The notes beneath the pieces are model-generated. The model was not told the origin of the DNA. It searched no databases and saw only the letters and a program-made list of their open reading frames with translations. A stretch of 64,000 nt of DNA from positions 43,639 through 107,638 of IMG/VR virus record IMGVR_UViG_3300034685_000168. One strand, 5' to 3'. This DNA comes from a virus. Shown here in pieces: positions 28,942 to 37,913 of the stretch. Position 1 is the stretch's first letter; each line of letters begins with the position of its first letter. The translations under genes and the position numbers were made by a program.

Positions 28942-31173
28942 TTATTTGTAAATTAAAATATTTTTATTTTTCTTAAATGTTCTTAAATTTAAATAAATAT
29001 GTTTTTCATTACCTAATACCTTTTTAACATCTTTGATAAAAATAATATTTTTAGCTATCCTATTTAAAAATATATCAGGTATTTTAGCTAATAAAGGATT
29101 ATTAATTTTACCAATACATACAATGTCTGTTTTACCTGTTGGTAATGTTTTTATTTCTTTAATATCACCATCGGAAAAATTACTGATTCTAAGAATATTC
29201 TTATCTTTAGAATTCATATGTGCTATAAAATAATTTTTACCTGGGATATTAATTACATTTTCTATTTCAGTTAAATTACCTGAAGCATTAATGCTTTTTC
29301 TATAAGGTAGCTCAACTGTTGGACATTCTTTTATTTTTCCAAATTTATCTATTAATAAAACATTATCAGAAACATGAAAAGTTTTTTTACCTTCTACTAA
29401 ATATAATCCTTTGGTATAAAAGATTTTACCATCATCAAGAATAACAGTATATTTTAATTTATTAGATGATGCTAATAAATACCCATTATCTTCCTTGGGT
29501 AATTCATACTTTTCTTCTGTCTCTATTCCAGTAGATTTAATATTATATTTATATGCATAAGAAGGATAATAAAATACATCTATATCTTTAGCTGTTTTAA
29601 ATGAATTTAATTTTTTATTTAATTCATCTATATCATGAAGTTGTATAAATCCATTGTGTGTTTTATTAATAATATTAACTCCTATATTAAAATCTGGAGT
29701 TTTTGTTCTTCTCTCCTCTACTAGTTTTCCATATTTATTTTTCAACCATTCTGCATCGGAATAAATTTTTTCATATATATTAGATATTGAATAATTTATC
29801 TCCTTTATTTTATTTATAACTATATCTTTTTCAACAACTAAGTTTTTACTTTTAGATTTAGTTAGTTCTATTATTTTCATTTCAGCTATAACACCAGCTT
29901 GAAATAGTGTTATATTAAATTTTTGTGATAATCTCTTTTTAGCTATATTATCATCTTCTGATGTTCTTATTATATTAATTACATCATCTATATGATCTTG
30001 TATTTTTAAAAGAGCTTCTAATCTTCTTAATTTATTATATTGTCTTTTAGCTTCATATCCATATTGAGAAGAAATACTATAATATCTTTCTTCCATCCAA
30101 TATTCTAATATTTCCAATGGTGTAAAAGCTTTGAATCTATTTTTATAAAATAAATTATATTTAAAAGATTCATTTTGACTAAAACTTGTTATCTTCTTAA
30201 TTTTAGAAAGATATTCAAATATATCTTTGTTCTGTTTAAATGAAAATTCAAAGTCTGCATATAATACATTCTTTATACCACCAGATACATCTTTAAATTC
30301 CAAGATATTCTGGAACCAAGATTTTTTATCTATCATCATATCTGTCATTTTTTTAGATATTGTATTAAGTGCAATAGAGTTGGGTAAAGATCTAATATTA
30401 ATAATATTAGATGATAATGACATAGTTCCATCTACAAGCATTCTATAATCAAAATCTAATTTCCTAATACTATCTTCTATTTGTCTTTTATTCCTTAATA
30501 ACCCATATGTTGGAAAGTCAGGAATTAAATATTTAACAACTCTATCTATTTCTTTTCTTATATCTTTCTTTTCATGAATAATATTTATAGTTTCTAAAAC
30601 AAGGTTAACTATATCATTTAAATTATACTGTGGTGCTTTACTATAAAATCCAGATCCAATAACTGTTGTTCCTAATAATAAAGTTGTTGGTATTTTAGGA
30701 ATAAAATATTCTGGTTCTAAAAAGTCTTCACCATCTACCTCAACCATATTTATAGTTCTTTCCATATTAGGGAAGAAAAATAAATCTTTAGAGAATTCAG
30801 ATATCTTTCCTTCTAGATATCTTGGTTTACCTGCTTTATCTCCAGCATAACAACCAATACCACCTTGATGATCTAGTAGTGGAATAGGAAAAACCCAAGG
30901 TTGCATCATACGTGACATTGTTTTTCCTATACTAGCATCTCCAGAAGGATGATATTCATTCACAGCACTAACTTGTGCATGAACCTTTTTCATGGGCTTA
31001 TCTTTTATCCCATATAATATTCTTCTTGTGACTTTATTTAGTCCATCCACAAGATGATTAGATTTCTGTATGCATAGTTCTTTAGAGAACTCTTCCATAT
31101 ATGCTGTAATCAAGGTTCCAGCATCAGTTTCATCTCCAAGTCCTAAAAAACCATATTTTTGATCTTCTTCCAT
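28942..31173 (-). CDS. Type II DNA topoisomerase, cleavage (A/ParC-like, T4 gp52-like) subunit
   Basis: 743 residues. The winged-helix breakage domain has VDGLNKVTRRILYG at about 42, EYHPSGDASIG at about 73-83 (GyrA YHPHGD) and KPRYLEGKIS with the active-site Tyr at about 119, close to GyrA Tyr122. A tower/coiled-coil region follows, and the C-terminal third is beta-rich, which could be a short pinwheel-like domain. Together with the ATPase subunit at 32339 it makes a heterotetrameric enzyme that removes supercoils and decatenates DNA during replication. The start at 31173 has an unusual G-only site (GGGGG) eight bases upstream; no other ATG fits better. Confidence 0.9.
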   Translation of the reverse strand: MEEDQKYGFLGLGDETDAGTLITAYMEEFSKELCIQKSNHLVDGLNKVTRRILYGIKDKPMKKVHAQVSAVNEYHPSGDASIGKTMSRMMQPWVFPIPLLDHQGGIGCYAGDKAGKPRYLEGKISEFSKDLFFFPNMERTINMVEVDGEDFLEPEYFIPKIPTTLLLGTTVIGSGFYSKAPQYNLNDIVNLVLETINIIHEKKDIRKEIDRVVKYLIPDFPTYGLLRNKRQIEDSIRKLDFDYRMLVDGTMSLSSNIINIRSLPNSIALNTISKKMTDMMIDKKSWFQNILEFKDVSGGIKNVLYADFEFSFKQNKDIFEYLSKIKKITSFSQNESFKYNLFYKNRFKAFTPLEILEYWMEERYYSISSQYGYEAKRQYNKLRRLEALLKIQDHIDDVINIIRTSEDDNIAKKRLSQKFNITLFQAGVIAEMKIIELTKSKSKNLVVEKDIVINKIKEINYSISNIYEKIYSDAEWLKNKYGKLVEERRTKTPDFNIGVNIINKTHNGFIQLHDIDELNKKLNSFKTAKDIDVFYYPSYAYKYNIKSTGIETEEKYELPKEDNGYLLASSNKLKYTVILDDGKIFYTKGLYLVEGKKTFHVSDNVLLIDKFGKIKECPTVELPYRKSINASGNLTEIENVINIPGKNYFIAHMNSKDKNILRISNFSDGDIKEIKTLPTGKTDIVCIGKINNPLLAKIPDIFLNRIAKNIIFIKDVKKVLGNEKHIYLNLRTFKKNKNILIYK

Positions 31174-31232
31174 TAAGCCCCCAAAACTATCTATTTCAGT
31201 GATATAAAATGGTCAAAATTCATTAAAAAAAA

Positions 31233-31257
31233 GGGTAGGTGTATCATTACCTTACCC
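31233..31257 (-). terminator. Intrinsic terminator with T-run
   Basis: Read on the minus strand after the stop at 31267, a GGGTA/TACCC plus GGT/ACC stem with one bulged base is followed by eight T residues. This is the only canonical rho-independent terminator with a long U-tract that I found in the window. Confidence 0.65.
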
Positions 31258-31266
31258 CTGTATTTT

Positions 31267-31632
31267 TTAAGGAATTGGTATTTTTTGTTTTTCTATATTT
31301 TGGTCATCAAAAACTACCTCTATATCAGCTATTATAGATAACAAGTTTATATTTAAAATATCACAAAATTCTTGAAGTTTTCTAAATGTTACTTTATCTG
31401 ATTTTTGAAGCATTCTTGTAAAGTTATATGCTCTTGCAGATCTTTGTTTATTGTCTTGCATATTAACTTCTTTTATTAGAAATTCATGACATTTGTTTAT
31501 GAAATATTTTTTACCAATATTATTATTGATACATATTTTAACTAATAATCTTTTTAATATGTCATCAATATACTCTAAATCTTTTTCAACAAACAATGGC
31601 TCGCCTTCGGCCATTCTCCATTTATTATCCAT
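31267..31632 (-). CDS. Small helical protein, possible helix-turn-helix
   Basis: 121 residues. The segment RMLQKSDKVTFRKLQEFCDI followed by LNINLLSI resembles the second half of a Cro/C1-type helix-turn-helix domain, in which helices pack after a KxTxxxLxxxCxxL pattern. The N-terminal half is also helical and the last 20 residues are acidic, ending KQKIPIP. AAGGGATAAAT precedes the ATG. It lies between the two topoisomerase genes and ends at an intrinsic terminator. A regulatory DNA-binding role is a weak inference. Confidence 0.65.
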   Translation of the reverse strand: MDNKWRMAEGEPLFVEKDLEYIDDILKRLLVKICINNNIGKKYFINKCHEFLIKEVNMQDNKQRSARAYNFTRMLQKSDKVTFRKLQEFCDILNINLLSIIADIEVVFDDQNIEKQKIPIP

Positions 31633-31646
31633 TATATTTATCCCTT

Positions 31647-32333
31647 TTAATTATCAATAATAATTTGTAAATTATTTAAATATTGATTAATAGGTTCTCT
31701 ATTTTCATAACTATCTTTATATATTGAAAAAATAATATATTGAAGATATATTGATAGTGTTGATAAGTAATCATCTACATCCTCAGTTATATTTTTATTT
31801 GGAGTATTTATATCCATTGTTAAATTTTTAAATCCAGTCAAAATATGAGTATATAATTTAATAGTTCTGATTTTTAAATTCATATTTTCTTGAAATAAAA
31901 TATCATAATCTCTATTAAATTTATAAATTGCTAATTTTAATTGATTTCTCCTTTTAAAAGTTAAATTATTAGATGTATGTTTTAATAATACAAAAGCTGC
32001 TAGACTAGTTATTTGTGCATTAAGTATATTATATAAATGTTCATTATATTCTGGAAGAGTAGATTTTCCAATTGACTTAGATAATTTCACTAAATGAAGT
32101 TTAGTAATAAAATCATGTTTATTATTTTTCTTCTTCTTTTTTACAAACAATTTATCTATTATTGTTTCTTTATCAAAACAATAATATTTGAATGCTTTCA
32201 TTTTATCAAAATGTGTTGATAATACAACATATGTTACTGTATTAATTTTATGTAATAAATTTTCTTGTTCTTTTTCATCATTAGATGAAAAATATTTTGT
32301 TATAAATTCAGTATACTTATAAAATTCGTCCAT
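31647..32333 (-). CDS. Hypothetical helical protein between topoisomerase genes
   Basis: 228 residues, all-helical by composition, with a lysine cluster LFVKKKKKNNKHD near residue 75 that could touch nucleic acid. No recognised family. GGAGAATAAATATA precedes its ATG and the upstream topoisomerase B stop is 5 bases away, so it is translated from the same mRNA. T4 has a third topoisomerase gene (60), but this protein shows no similarity to it that I can see. Confidence 0.7.
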   Translation of the reverse strand: MDEFYKYTEFITKYFSSNDEKEQENLLHKINTVTYVVLSTHFDKMKAFKYYCFDKETIIDKLFVKKKKKNNKHDFITKLHLVKLSKSIGKSTLPEYNEHLYNILNAQITSLAAFVLLKHTSNNLTFKRRNQLKLAIYKFNRDYDILFQENMNLKIRTIKLYTHILTGFKNLTMDINTPNKNITEDVDDYLSTLSIYLQYIIFSIYKDSYENREPINQYLNNLQIIIDN

Positions 32334-32338
32334 TATAT

Positions 32339-34768
32339 TTATTCTCCTTCAATAAATTGTTTTCTATATGTTGGGTCAACTCCCATCATTCGATATATTT
32401 TTTCTGTTTCTCCTAATTCCGTTATTGTAATAAATGATCTTGTTCTTGGATTAACACATATTTCGTATAAGTCTTCTGGATTTAAAACACCTATTCCTTT
32501 ATATCTACTTATAGAAACCATAGAAGCAAGTGTATCAAGAATATTATTTAAATAACATATAGTAACAGGAGTTTGGTTATACTCTTCTGAATTTTTAGAA
32601 GTTATTTTAAATACATATTTATCATAATTTATTTTAGCTAAGATAGGATATATCTTTGTTTTTAATTTTTCATATAAACCATGAAGAGGAATAGTAAATT
32701 CACCACCATCTTCAAAATCTATAGATAATGTATTCCTTAATTCATCATACAACACTGGTTTATTAATTAACTTAGATATTCCTTCTACATTAACATTATC
32801 AGGTTCAAATAGTTTATAATACAATGCAAATATTTCTAAAAAAGTTGGATCAACATTGGTATTTTTTGCATATGTAATTATTTGAGTATTTATGTTTTTA
32901 ACCATATATATTACATCTCTATATGCTCCATTTTCTAATTTTTTATCTACATAATTCATACCATCTTTTATAGATACAAAAATATCTAAAGAAGGTTTGT
33001 AAACTTTTTCTATTAACTCATCATTTTTAGCTTTATAATCTTTTAAGAATAAAGTTTTATTTTTATACTTCATACAGTATAAAGGTGGGTTAGCAACCAC
33101 TACTCTTCCTTGAGCTAAAATCAATGGGTTAATTGTGTAAAATATAGAACACAATAGAGATGCAATATGTAATCCATCTATATCGGCATCTGTAAGTATT
33201 ATTATTTTACTAAAGTTCATATTATTAAGATCAGTATCTGTTTCTGATACACCTAATATTTGTTTTATATCTTTAAAAACAGCATCTTTATTAGCTTTCT
33301 TTTTTTCTTTAACAGCATTGACTGTCTTACCTGTTAGAAAATAGATAGCTTGAAAATCAGCATCTCTTGCTGCTTTCAAAGTATTACCGGCTGTTTCACC
33401 TTCTGTAAAGAATATTTCTGTAACTCTATTATCTTTACTTCTACAAGGTTTATAATTATCTGGTTTTTCTAAACTAGAATATACATTAGACAATCCTTTA
33501 GTTTTAATTTGTCTTTTATTATAAATCTTATATCTTTCTTCTATATCAGGAAGTAGCAATTCAAATAATTCTTTTATTTCTTCTTCTCTTTGATATAGTA
33601 ATTTAGATAAAATATTTCCATATATCTGCCTGAAGATAATGTCAACATAACCTTCTTTAGCAGCACCTATATATTTAGCTCCTTTTATAGCAGCAATAAT
33701 AGATGGTAAAATAGGAAGTTTATAATATGAATCAAAAAAGGCTTTTATTTCTACATCGCCTTCATCAAAATAATTGGACATAATACTTTTTAATGTATTA
33801 TAAAATACCACAATGTGATCTGAATGTTGTAGTTTCATAAATACACCATTAACTGCAGATATTACAATAGTATTAGAAGGTACATGAAATGAATTGGGAA
33901 CAACAAAATTTATTTCAAATCCAAATTTAGTTTTATCGTTATAATTATAATTAATATTCTCCATAGAAAATACTATATTTTTATCAGTTATTCCATAATA
34001 CTTTTGAATATATTTTTTCATAGTCTTAGGTTGTTCTGTTTTAAAGACTAATTTTAAATTTTGCATATCAAAAATATTATTTAAAGTATTTTTTATATCT
34101 CCTTTTAGTTTAATTAAAGGAATTTTATTTTGTTTGTGTTTATAATAATGAATATTTACATTATGTTCTGATACATAACTTATAAATTCTATATATTCAT
34201 CTAATAATCTTTCACCTTCTCCACCAATAAAATCTTTTGCATCTATAAAGATCTTATCATCAGATTGAATCATTATTGTTGTTCCGTAATTACCATGATC
34301 TTCTTTGGTAACTACAGACTCTAATATTTCTCCTTCTTTAATAAGAAGTTTAGCAGTTCCTTCTGGTCTTTTAGATATAGCACAAACTACTGAACTAGCA
34401 GCACACGAAGCAACAACACCTATACCATATGCACCAGCAGTATTTTTTGTATAAGCACCAGAATTTTGTTTACCAGAAGCATATAATTTAGTTAATAATA
34501 CTTCTAAACTATTAAGAGGAATACCTCTACCTTTATCCACTATAGTTACTTGATAACCACCGTTATAACTTCTTAAATAAACTTCTATAGGTTCTGTTGT
34601 GCCTATAGCAGCATGTTCATCAACACTATTATCTACATTTTCTCGTATTACAAGAACTTGACCTTTAGGTCCCATTTCACCTATAACTGAAGAAGGCGAC
34701 ATTCTAATACCATACATATCATTTTTAGGTATTGTAATATCATTATCTGTATAAGAACTAACAACCAT
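32339..34768 (-). CDS. Type II DNA topoisomerase, ATPase (GyrB/ParE, T4 gp39-like) subunit
   Basis: 809 residues. GHKL ATPase motifs are in order: ENVDNSVDEH (about 43), VDKGRGIPL (about 78) and a TAGAYGIGVVAS loop (about 108-119). The transducer follows. The TOPRIM domain has FFTEGETAGNTLKAA (family VEGDSA, so Asp is Glu here) and IILTDADIDGLHIASLL with the metal-binding DxD. KGIGVLNPEDLYE near the C-terminus matches the conserved KGLGEMNxxxLWE segment. It pairs with the 28942 subunit. GAGGAG precedes the ATG and the conserved promoter-like element lies 45 bases upstream. Confidence 0.92.
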   Translation of the reverse strand: MVVSSYTDNDITIPKNDMYGIRMSPSSVIGEMGPKGQVLVIRENVDNSVDEHAAIGTTEPIEVYLRSYNGGYQVTIVDKGRGIPLNSLEVLLTKLYASGKQNSGAYTKNTAGAYGIGVVASCAASSVVCAISKRPEGTAKLLIKEGEILESVVTKEDHGNYGTTIMIQSDDKIFIDAKDFIGGEGERLLDEYIEFISYVSEHNVNIHYYKHKQNKIPLIKLKGDIKNTLNNIFDMQNLKLVFKTEQPKTMKKYIQKYYGITDKNIVFSMENINYNYNDKTKFGFEINFVVPNSFHVPSNTIVISAVNGVFMKLQHSDHIVVFYNTLKSIMSNYFDEGDVEIKAFFDSYYKLPILPSIIAAIKGAKYIGAAKEGYVDIIFRQIYGNILSKLLYQREEEIKELFELLLPDIEERYKIYNKRQIKTKGLSNVYSSLEKPDNYKPCRSKDNRVTEIFFTEGETAGNTLKAARDADFQAIYFLTGKTVNAVKEKKKANKDAVFKDIKQILGVSETDTDLNNMNFSKIIILTDADIDGLHIASLLCSIFYTINPLILAQGRVVVANPPLYCMKYKNKTLFLKDYKAKNDELIEKVYKPSLDIFVSIKDGMNYVDKKLENGAYRDVIYMVKNINTQIITYAKNTNVDPTFLEIFALYYKLFEPDNVNVEGISKLINKPVLYDELRNTLSIDFEDGGEFTIPLHGLYEKLKTKIYPILAKINYDKYVFKITSKNSEEYNQTPVTICYLNNILDTLASMVSISRYKGIGVLNPEDLYEICVNPRTRSFITITELGETEKIYRMMGVDPTYRKQFIEGE

Positions 34769-34812
34769 AATATTTTCTCCTCTTTCTATTTGTAATTTTT
34801 ATATTATTTCTT

Positions 34813-34834
34813 TAATAGTAATATATAAATAAAA
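34813..34834 (-). promoter_or_regulatory. Conserved promoter-like element, copy 2
   Basis: Identical over 22 bases to the element at 27051-27072 and at nearly the same distance (45 bases) from the start codon of the topoisomerase B gene. It lies between that start and the terminator at 34884, as expected for the first promoter of the topoisomerase operon. Confidence 0.6.
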
Positions 34835-34883
34835 AAATAGTGAACATATTTTAATATAGTATGTTTAATTAATAATAAAAAAT

Positions 34884-34919
34884 ATATTACTACTCCAGAA
34901 TCAACTGGAGTAGTAATAT
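34884..34919. terminator. Terminator hairpin
   Basis: A perfect 15-bp stem (ATATTACTACTCCAG with its complement) with a 6-base AATCAA loop closes the minus-strand operon that ends with the 34924 gene. Confidence 0.8.
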
Positions 34920-34923
34920 GTAA

Positions 34924-35391
34924 TTAATCTATTTCATCTAAATTTATATCTATATATTCAGGATTTTCTATAAGTTCTGTTTCTTTAATTGTTATGTTAT
35001 TTTTATTAACTATATCTTCTAATTTATCATCACTAAATGTTTTATTTTTAATCATATTAAAATTAACTTTAGGAAGTATAGATGTAATATCAGAACTAAT
35101 ATCTTCTATAATTTCATTAGCCTTATTCTTTAATTCTAGTTTTGCTTTATCAACATAAGCCTTATCATAAGAATTTATAGTATCATTTAATGTTTTTATA
35201 ACAGACATTTGAGCTAATACCACTTCAGAACCTTTTGGATTATTAATAATATCTTTTAAATTAATATCTTCTAATGGTTCTAATAATTTATTTATAATTT
35301 TATTTCTTATAACATTAGTTTTTTCAATAGATGTTTCTACATCTTTCATAAATTTAGGTTGAACTACTTTTATTTCTTCTTGTTCTTCCAT
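34924..35391 (-). CDS. Hypothetical small helical protein
   Basis: 155 residues, acidic and helical, with several amphipathic segments (NKIINKLLEPLEDINLKDII) and no cysteine. No known domain. AAAAGGC precedes the ATG at 35391. It is the last gene of the operon that starts near 39317 and includes the RNA polymerase beta' piece. Function unknown. Confidence 0.65.
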   Translation of the reverse strand: MEEQEEIKVVQPKFMKDVETSIEKTNVIRNKIINKLLEPLEDINLKDIINNPKGSEVVLAQMSVIKTLNDTINSYDKAYVDKAKLELKNKANEIIEDISSDITSILPKVNFNMIKNKTFSDDKLEDIVNKNNITIKETELIENPEYIDINLDEID

Positions 35392-35410
35392 AATAAAAAG
35401 CCTTTTTTAT

Positions 35411-36076
35411 TTAACCTATCTTCTCACTAAAATATAATACAAGTGCATCATTGTTAGAAGACATTCTAAGTTGATCTATATTGATATTAAATTTTTCAGA
35501 CTTATCTTTTCTTTTATTATGATCAGCAAGTTTAATAAATGCTGTTAGAATATCAGCTGTTTTTACTTGACTTGCACTATTAAAACCTGGTATTTTAACA
35601 GAAGACACTCCTTGGAAAATACAATTATCAGAAGTAATACCTGATCTATGTTTTTCTATAAATGAAAGAACTTCATCAAATACTTTAAAACTTTTAACTC
35701 TAAATAGAACAGAAGTAATGGAAATTAAATTACGCACATGTTGTTCAAGATCTTTAGTCATTGGTCTTGAAACACCTTTGATTTTTTCTGCTGTTTTTTC
35801 ATAATCTTTTAGAATAATTTTGATATTTTTTAAAAATAGTTCATCTACAGTAGGTTTTTTAACTTCTTCTTCTATAGGAACAACTTTTTCTTTTACTTCT
35901 TCTTCTGGTTCTGGTACAACTTCTTCTTTTACTTCTTCTTCTTCTGGTTCTTTTTCATCTTCTGAAGTCAGGTTATCTTCTTCAGATAGTTCTTCTACAT
36001 TTACATTTTCTGATTCCATTTCATTTTCTCCTGTTACTGGATTAATAGTTTTAATTCTATTTTTTTTCTTAGCCAT
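35411..36076 (-). CDS. Hypothetical protein with long acidic N-terminal region
   Basis: 221 residues. After a basic MAKKKNR start, residues 20-75 are dominated by Glu, Val and Pro in imperfect repeats (EEEVKEEVVPEPEEEVKEK), likely disordered. The C-terminal 140 residues form a compact helical domain (TKDLEQHVRNLISITSVLF). Highly acidic tails of this kind occur in DNA-mimic, scaffold and RNA polymerase-associated proteins. Its place directly after the beta' gene makes a polymerase-associated factor attractive, but there is no motif evidence. AAGGAG precedes the ATG. Confidence 0.7.
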   Translation of the reverse strand: MAKKKNRIKTINPVTGENEMESENVNVEELSEEDNLTSEDEKEPEEEEVKEEVVPEPEEEVKEKVVPIEEEVKKPTVDELFLKNIKIILKDYEKTAEKIKGVSRPMTKDLEQHVRNLISITSVLFRVKSFKVFDEVLSFIEKHRSGITSDNCIFQGVSSVKIPGFNSASQVKTADILTAFIKLADHNKRKDKSEKFNINIDQLRMSSNNDALVLYFSEKIG

Positions 36077-36121
36077 TTTATTTCTTCTCCTTATATATTT
36101 ATATAATCTTTTATATAATAT

Positions 36122-37354
36122 TTAGAAACTAATAAAATAATCTTCAAATTTAAACTTTTTTATATTAACTTTAGATCCATGCATAGATTTCATTTTAAAG
36201 TTCATAGTGTCATTACCAATTGATGCAATATTATCGACAACCGTTTTTTGTTCTAATAATTCATAATCCATATGTGTACAATGATAACATAAACCATTTT
36301 TTACTTTACAGTGAAAAGGATCTCGTAGTATTACTTTTTTATTTAAATATTGATTTATATTATCAATAGTTAAAACTACAGTTTTATCTCCTTCGATAAT
36401 ATATCGTCCTAAATAAGTTTCTGTATCTTTTATTATTTCTTCTCTACCTTCCGTAGTACCACAATCTATTTCTGATATTTCTAATGAACTAAATACTCTA
36501 TAAAGTAATTTAGCCAAATACCCACCTTCTCTAGTTCCAATACCTCTATCAGAAGAACCTTTTACAATAGTATTACATATAGCAGCAAAGTCTTTTTTTT
36601 TCCAACCTGATAATAATGAAGATTCAATAAAATCGAATGTTCCTTCATCTTTATTAAATCTCTCTACAACACCTTGCATTAAAAATAATGTTTTTCTATG
36701 TACATCAAAAGCTTTACTTCCTATAGCATCATAAAAAATAATACCTATATCATCTTTTAAAGTATCTCTATCTAGTGCAATAAGTTCATCTTCTATATTA
36801 ATAATAATTTTAAATTTTTCATTCTCATCTAAATTAGGATCTAATAATTCTTCTTTATGAAGATTTAATAATTCCTGAGCTCGTTTTAGCACTATATCAG
36901 AAACAACTATAGAATCACTACTAAAAGATGCCGTATGTAATTCATTAAAATGTGCTATAAACCTTAAATTATCTAAGAATATACCATAGTCTTCAACTGT
37001 TAAAGATTTATCATATAATCTTAATTTTATTTGTTGATGAATTTTACTAATAGTTGATTTAGTGAATCCTTCGTTTATATATTGAAAACTTTCTGTAAAA
37101 TTATCAATATGTTTAAATGGATCAACTAATAAAATATAATTACCAATATATTGTCCTATATTAGTTAATATTGGAGTATTTTTATTATAGTTTTCAATCA
37201 TACCTTTTTCTAAATAAAATTCCGATCTTAATGGTATTTTAAACTTAGTATCATTTTCATCTAAAGGTGGTGTGAATGTATCTATTAAAAATTTTCTATA
37301 TAATAAATTTTCTCTATTATCAACTAGATAATTTATTTGTTTTTCATTTAACAT
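36122..37354 (-). CDS. RNA polymerase beta' subunit piece: bridge helix, Zn2 site, start of trigger loop
   Basis: 410 residues corresponding to the part of RpoC after the catalytic NADFDGD loop. VKGSSDRGIGTREGGYLAKLL (264-284) matches the bridge-helix block [23 protein letters not shown] in length and key Gly/Tyr/Leu positions. IDCGTTEGR (Cys298) then CKVKNGLCYHC (Cys349, 356, 359) reproduce the four zinc ligands of RpoC, with the same C-x6-C-x2-C spacing. IASIGNDTMNFKMKSMHG matches [22 protein letters not shown], keeping the trigger-loop His (His392, E. coli His936). The frame stops 18 residues later, so the second trigger-loop helix and the rest of the jaw must be on another polypeptide. 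The catalytic Asp loop is also elsewhere. A clear start with GAAGGATAA. Confidence 0.88.
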   Translation of the reverse strand: MLNEKQINYLVDNRENLLYRKFLIDTFTPPLDENDTKFKIPLRSEFYLEKGMIENYNKNTPILTNIGQYIGNYILLVDPFKHIDNFTESFQYINEGFTKSTISKIHQQIKLRLYDKSLTVEDYGIFLDNLRFIAHFNELHTASFSSDSIVVSDIVLKRAQELLNLHKEELLDPNLDENEKFKIIINIEDELIALDRDTLKDDIGIIFYDAIGSKAFDVHRKTLFLMQGVVERFNKDEGTFDFIESSLLSGWKKKDFAAICNTIVKGSSDRGIGTREGGYLAKLLYRVFSSLEISEIDCGTTEGREEIIKDTETYLGRYIIEGDKTVVLTIDNINQYLNKKVILRDPFHCKVKNGLCYHCTHMDYELLEQKTVVDNIASIGNDTMNFKMKSMHGSKVNIKKFKFEDYFISF

Positions 37355-37361
37355 TAGTTAA

Positions 37362-37910
37362 TTATCCTTCTAATATAATTTTACTAGGTGGACCATTTTC
37401 TCTTATTTTATTTATTATAAACTCCAGGTATCCTTTAAATATTTCTTTATTACTTATATCATAAAAATATTTAGTTAGTAGTAAATTATAATTTTCATTT
37501 AATGGATATGATTTATTAAAAGCTAAAATAATATTGATTATTAATGATGAATTATCTTCTTCATAATCGAAAACTTCATTATGAATTAGTTCTTCTATAT
37601 CATAAGATAAATCTGTATTTTGTTCAAATATATTTATTAGATCTTGTTTTCTAAATACTTTTCTTAATATTTCTATTAATTTTAATTTAGAAAAACTACT
37701 AAATAATTCATCTTTTTCAATATTAATAATAATACCAGCTTGTATAAGTTCTTCATATATTGAATAATAAGTATTTAATAATACATCTTTAATAGTGACA
37801 TATTCTTCTTCATTATTCTCATCCCTATTCTCCAAATACTCTCTTGCATAAGCTGATATTTCTGCTAATTCTCTAATTTTTAATTCATAATCTATTTCAT
37901 CTACAAACAT
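37362..37910 (-). CDS. Hypothetical acidic helical protein upstream of beta' gene
   Basis: 182 residues, strongly acidic, helical, with several Tyr and Asp/Glu clusters (ENRDENNEEEYVTIKDVLL). No domain recognised and no similarity to RNA polymerase parts that I could see. It sits 7 bases upstream of the beta' piece and 3 bases after the 37914 gene, so it is co-expressed. Its ribosome binding site is weak (AAAGAG), suggesting coupling to the upstream gene. Confidence 0.65.
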   Translation of the reverse strand: MFVDEIDYELKIRELAEISAYAREYLENRDENNEEEYVTIKDVLLNTYYSIYEELIQAGIIINIEKDELFSSFSKLKLIEILRKVFRKQDLINIFEQNTDLSYDIEELIHNEVFDYEEDNSSLIINIILAFNKSYPLNENYNLLLTKYFYDISNKEIFKGYLEFIINKIRENGPPSKIILEG

Positions 37911-37913
37911 AAT

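Noticed and set aside
35820-36125. A Ser/Phe-rich plus-strand gene
   Set aside because: It is the complement of the Glu-rich repeats of the 35411 gene; no ribosome site.
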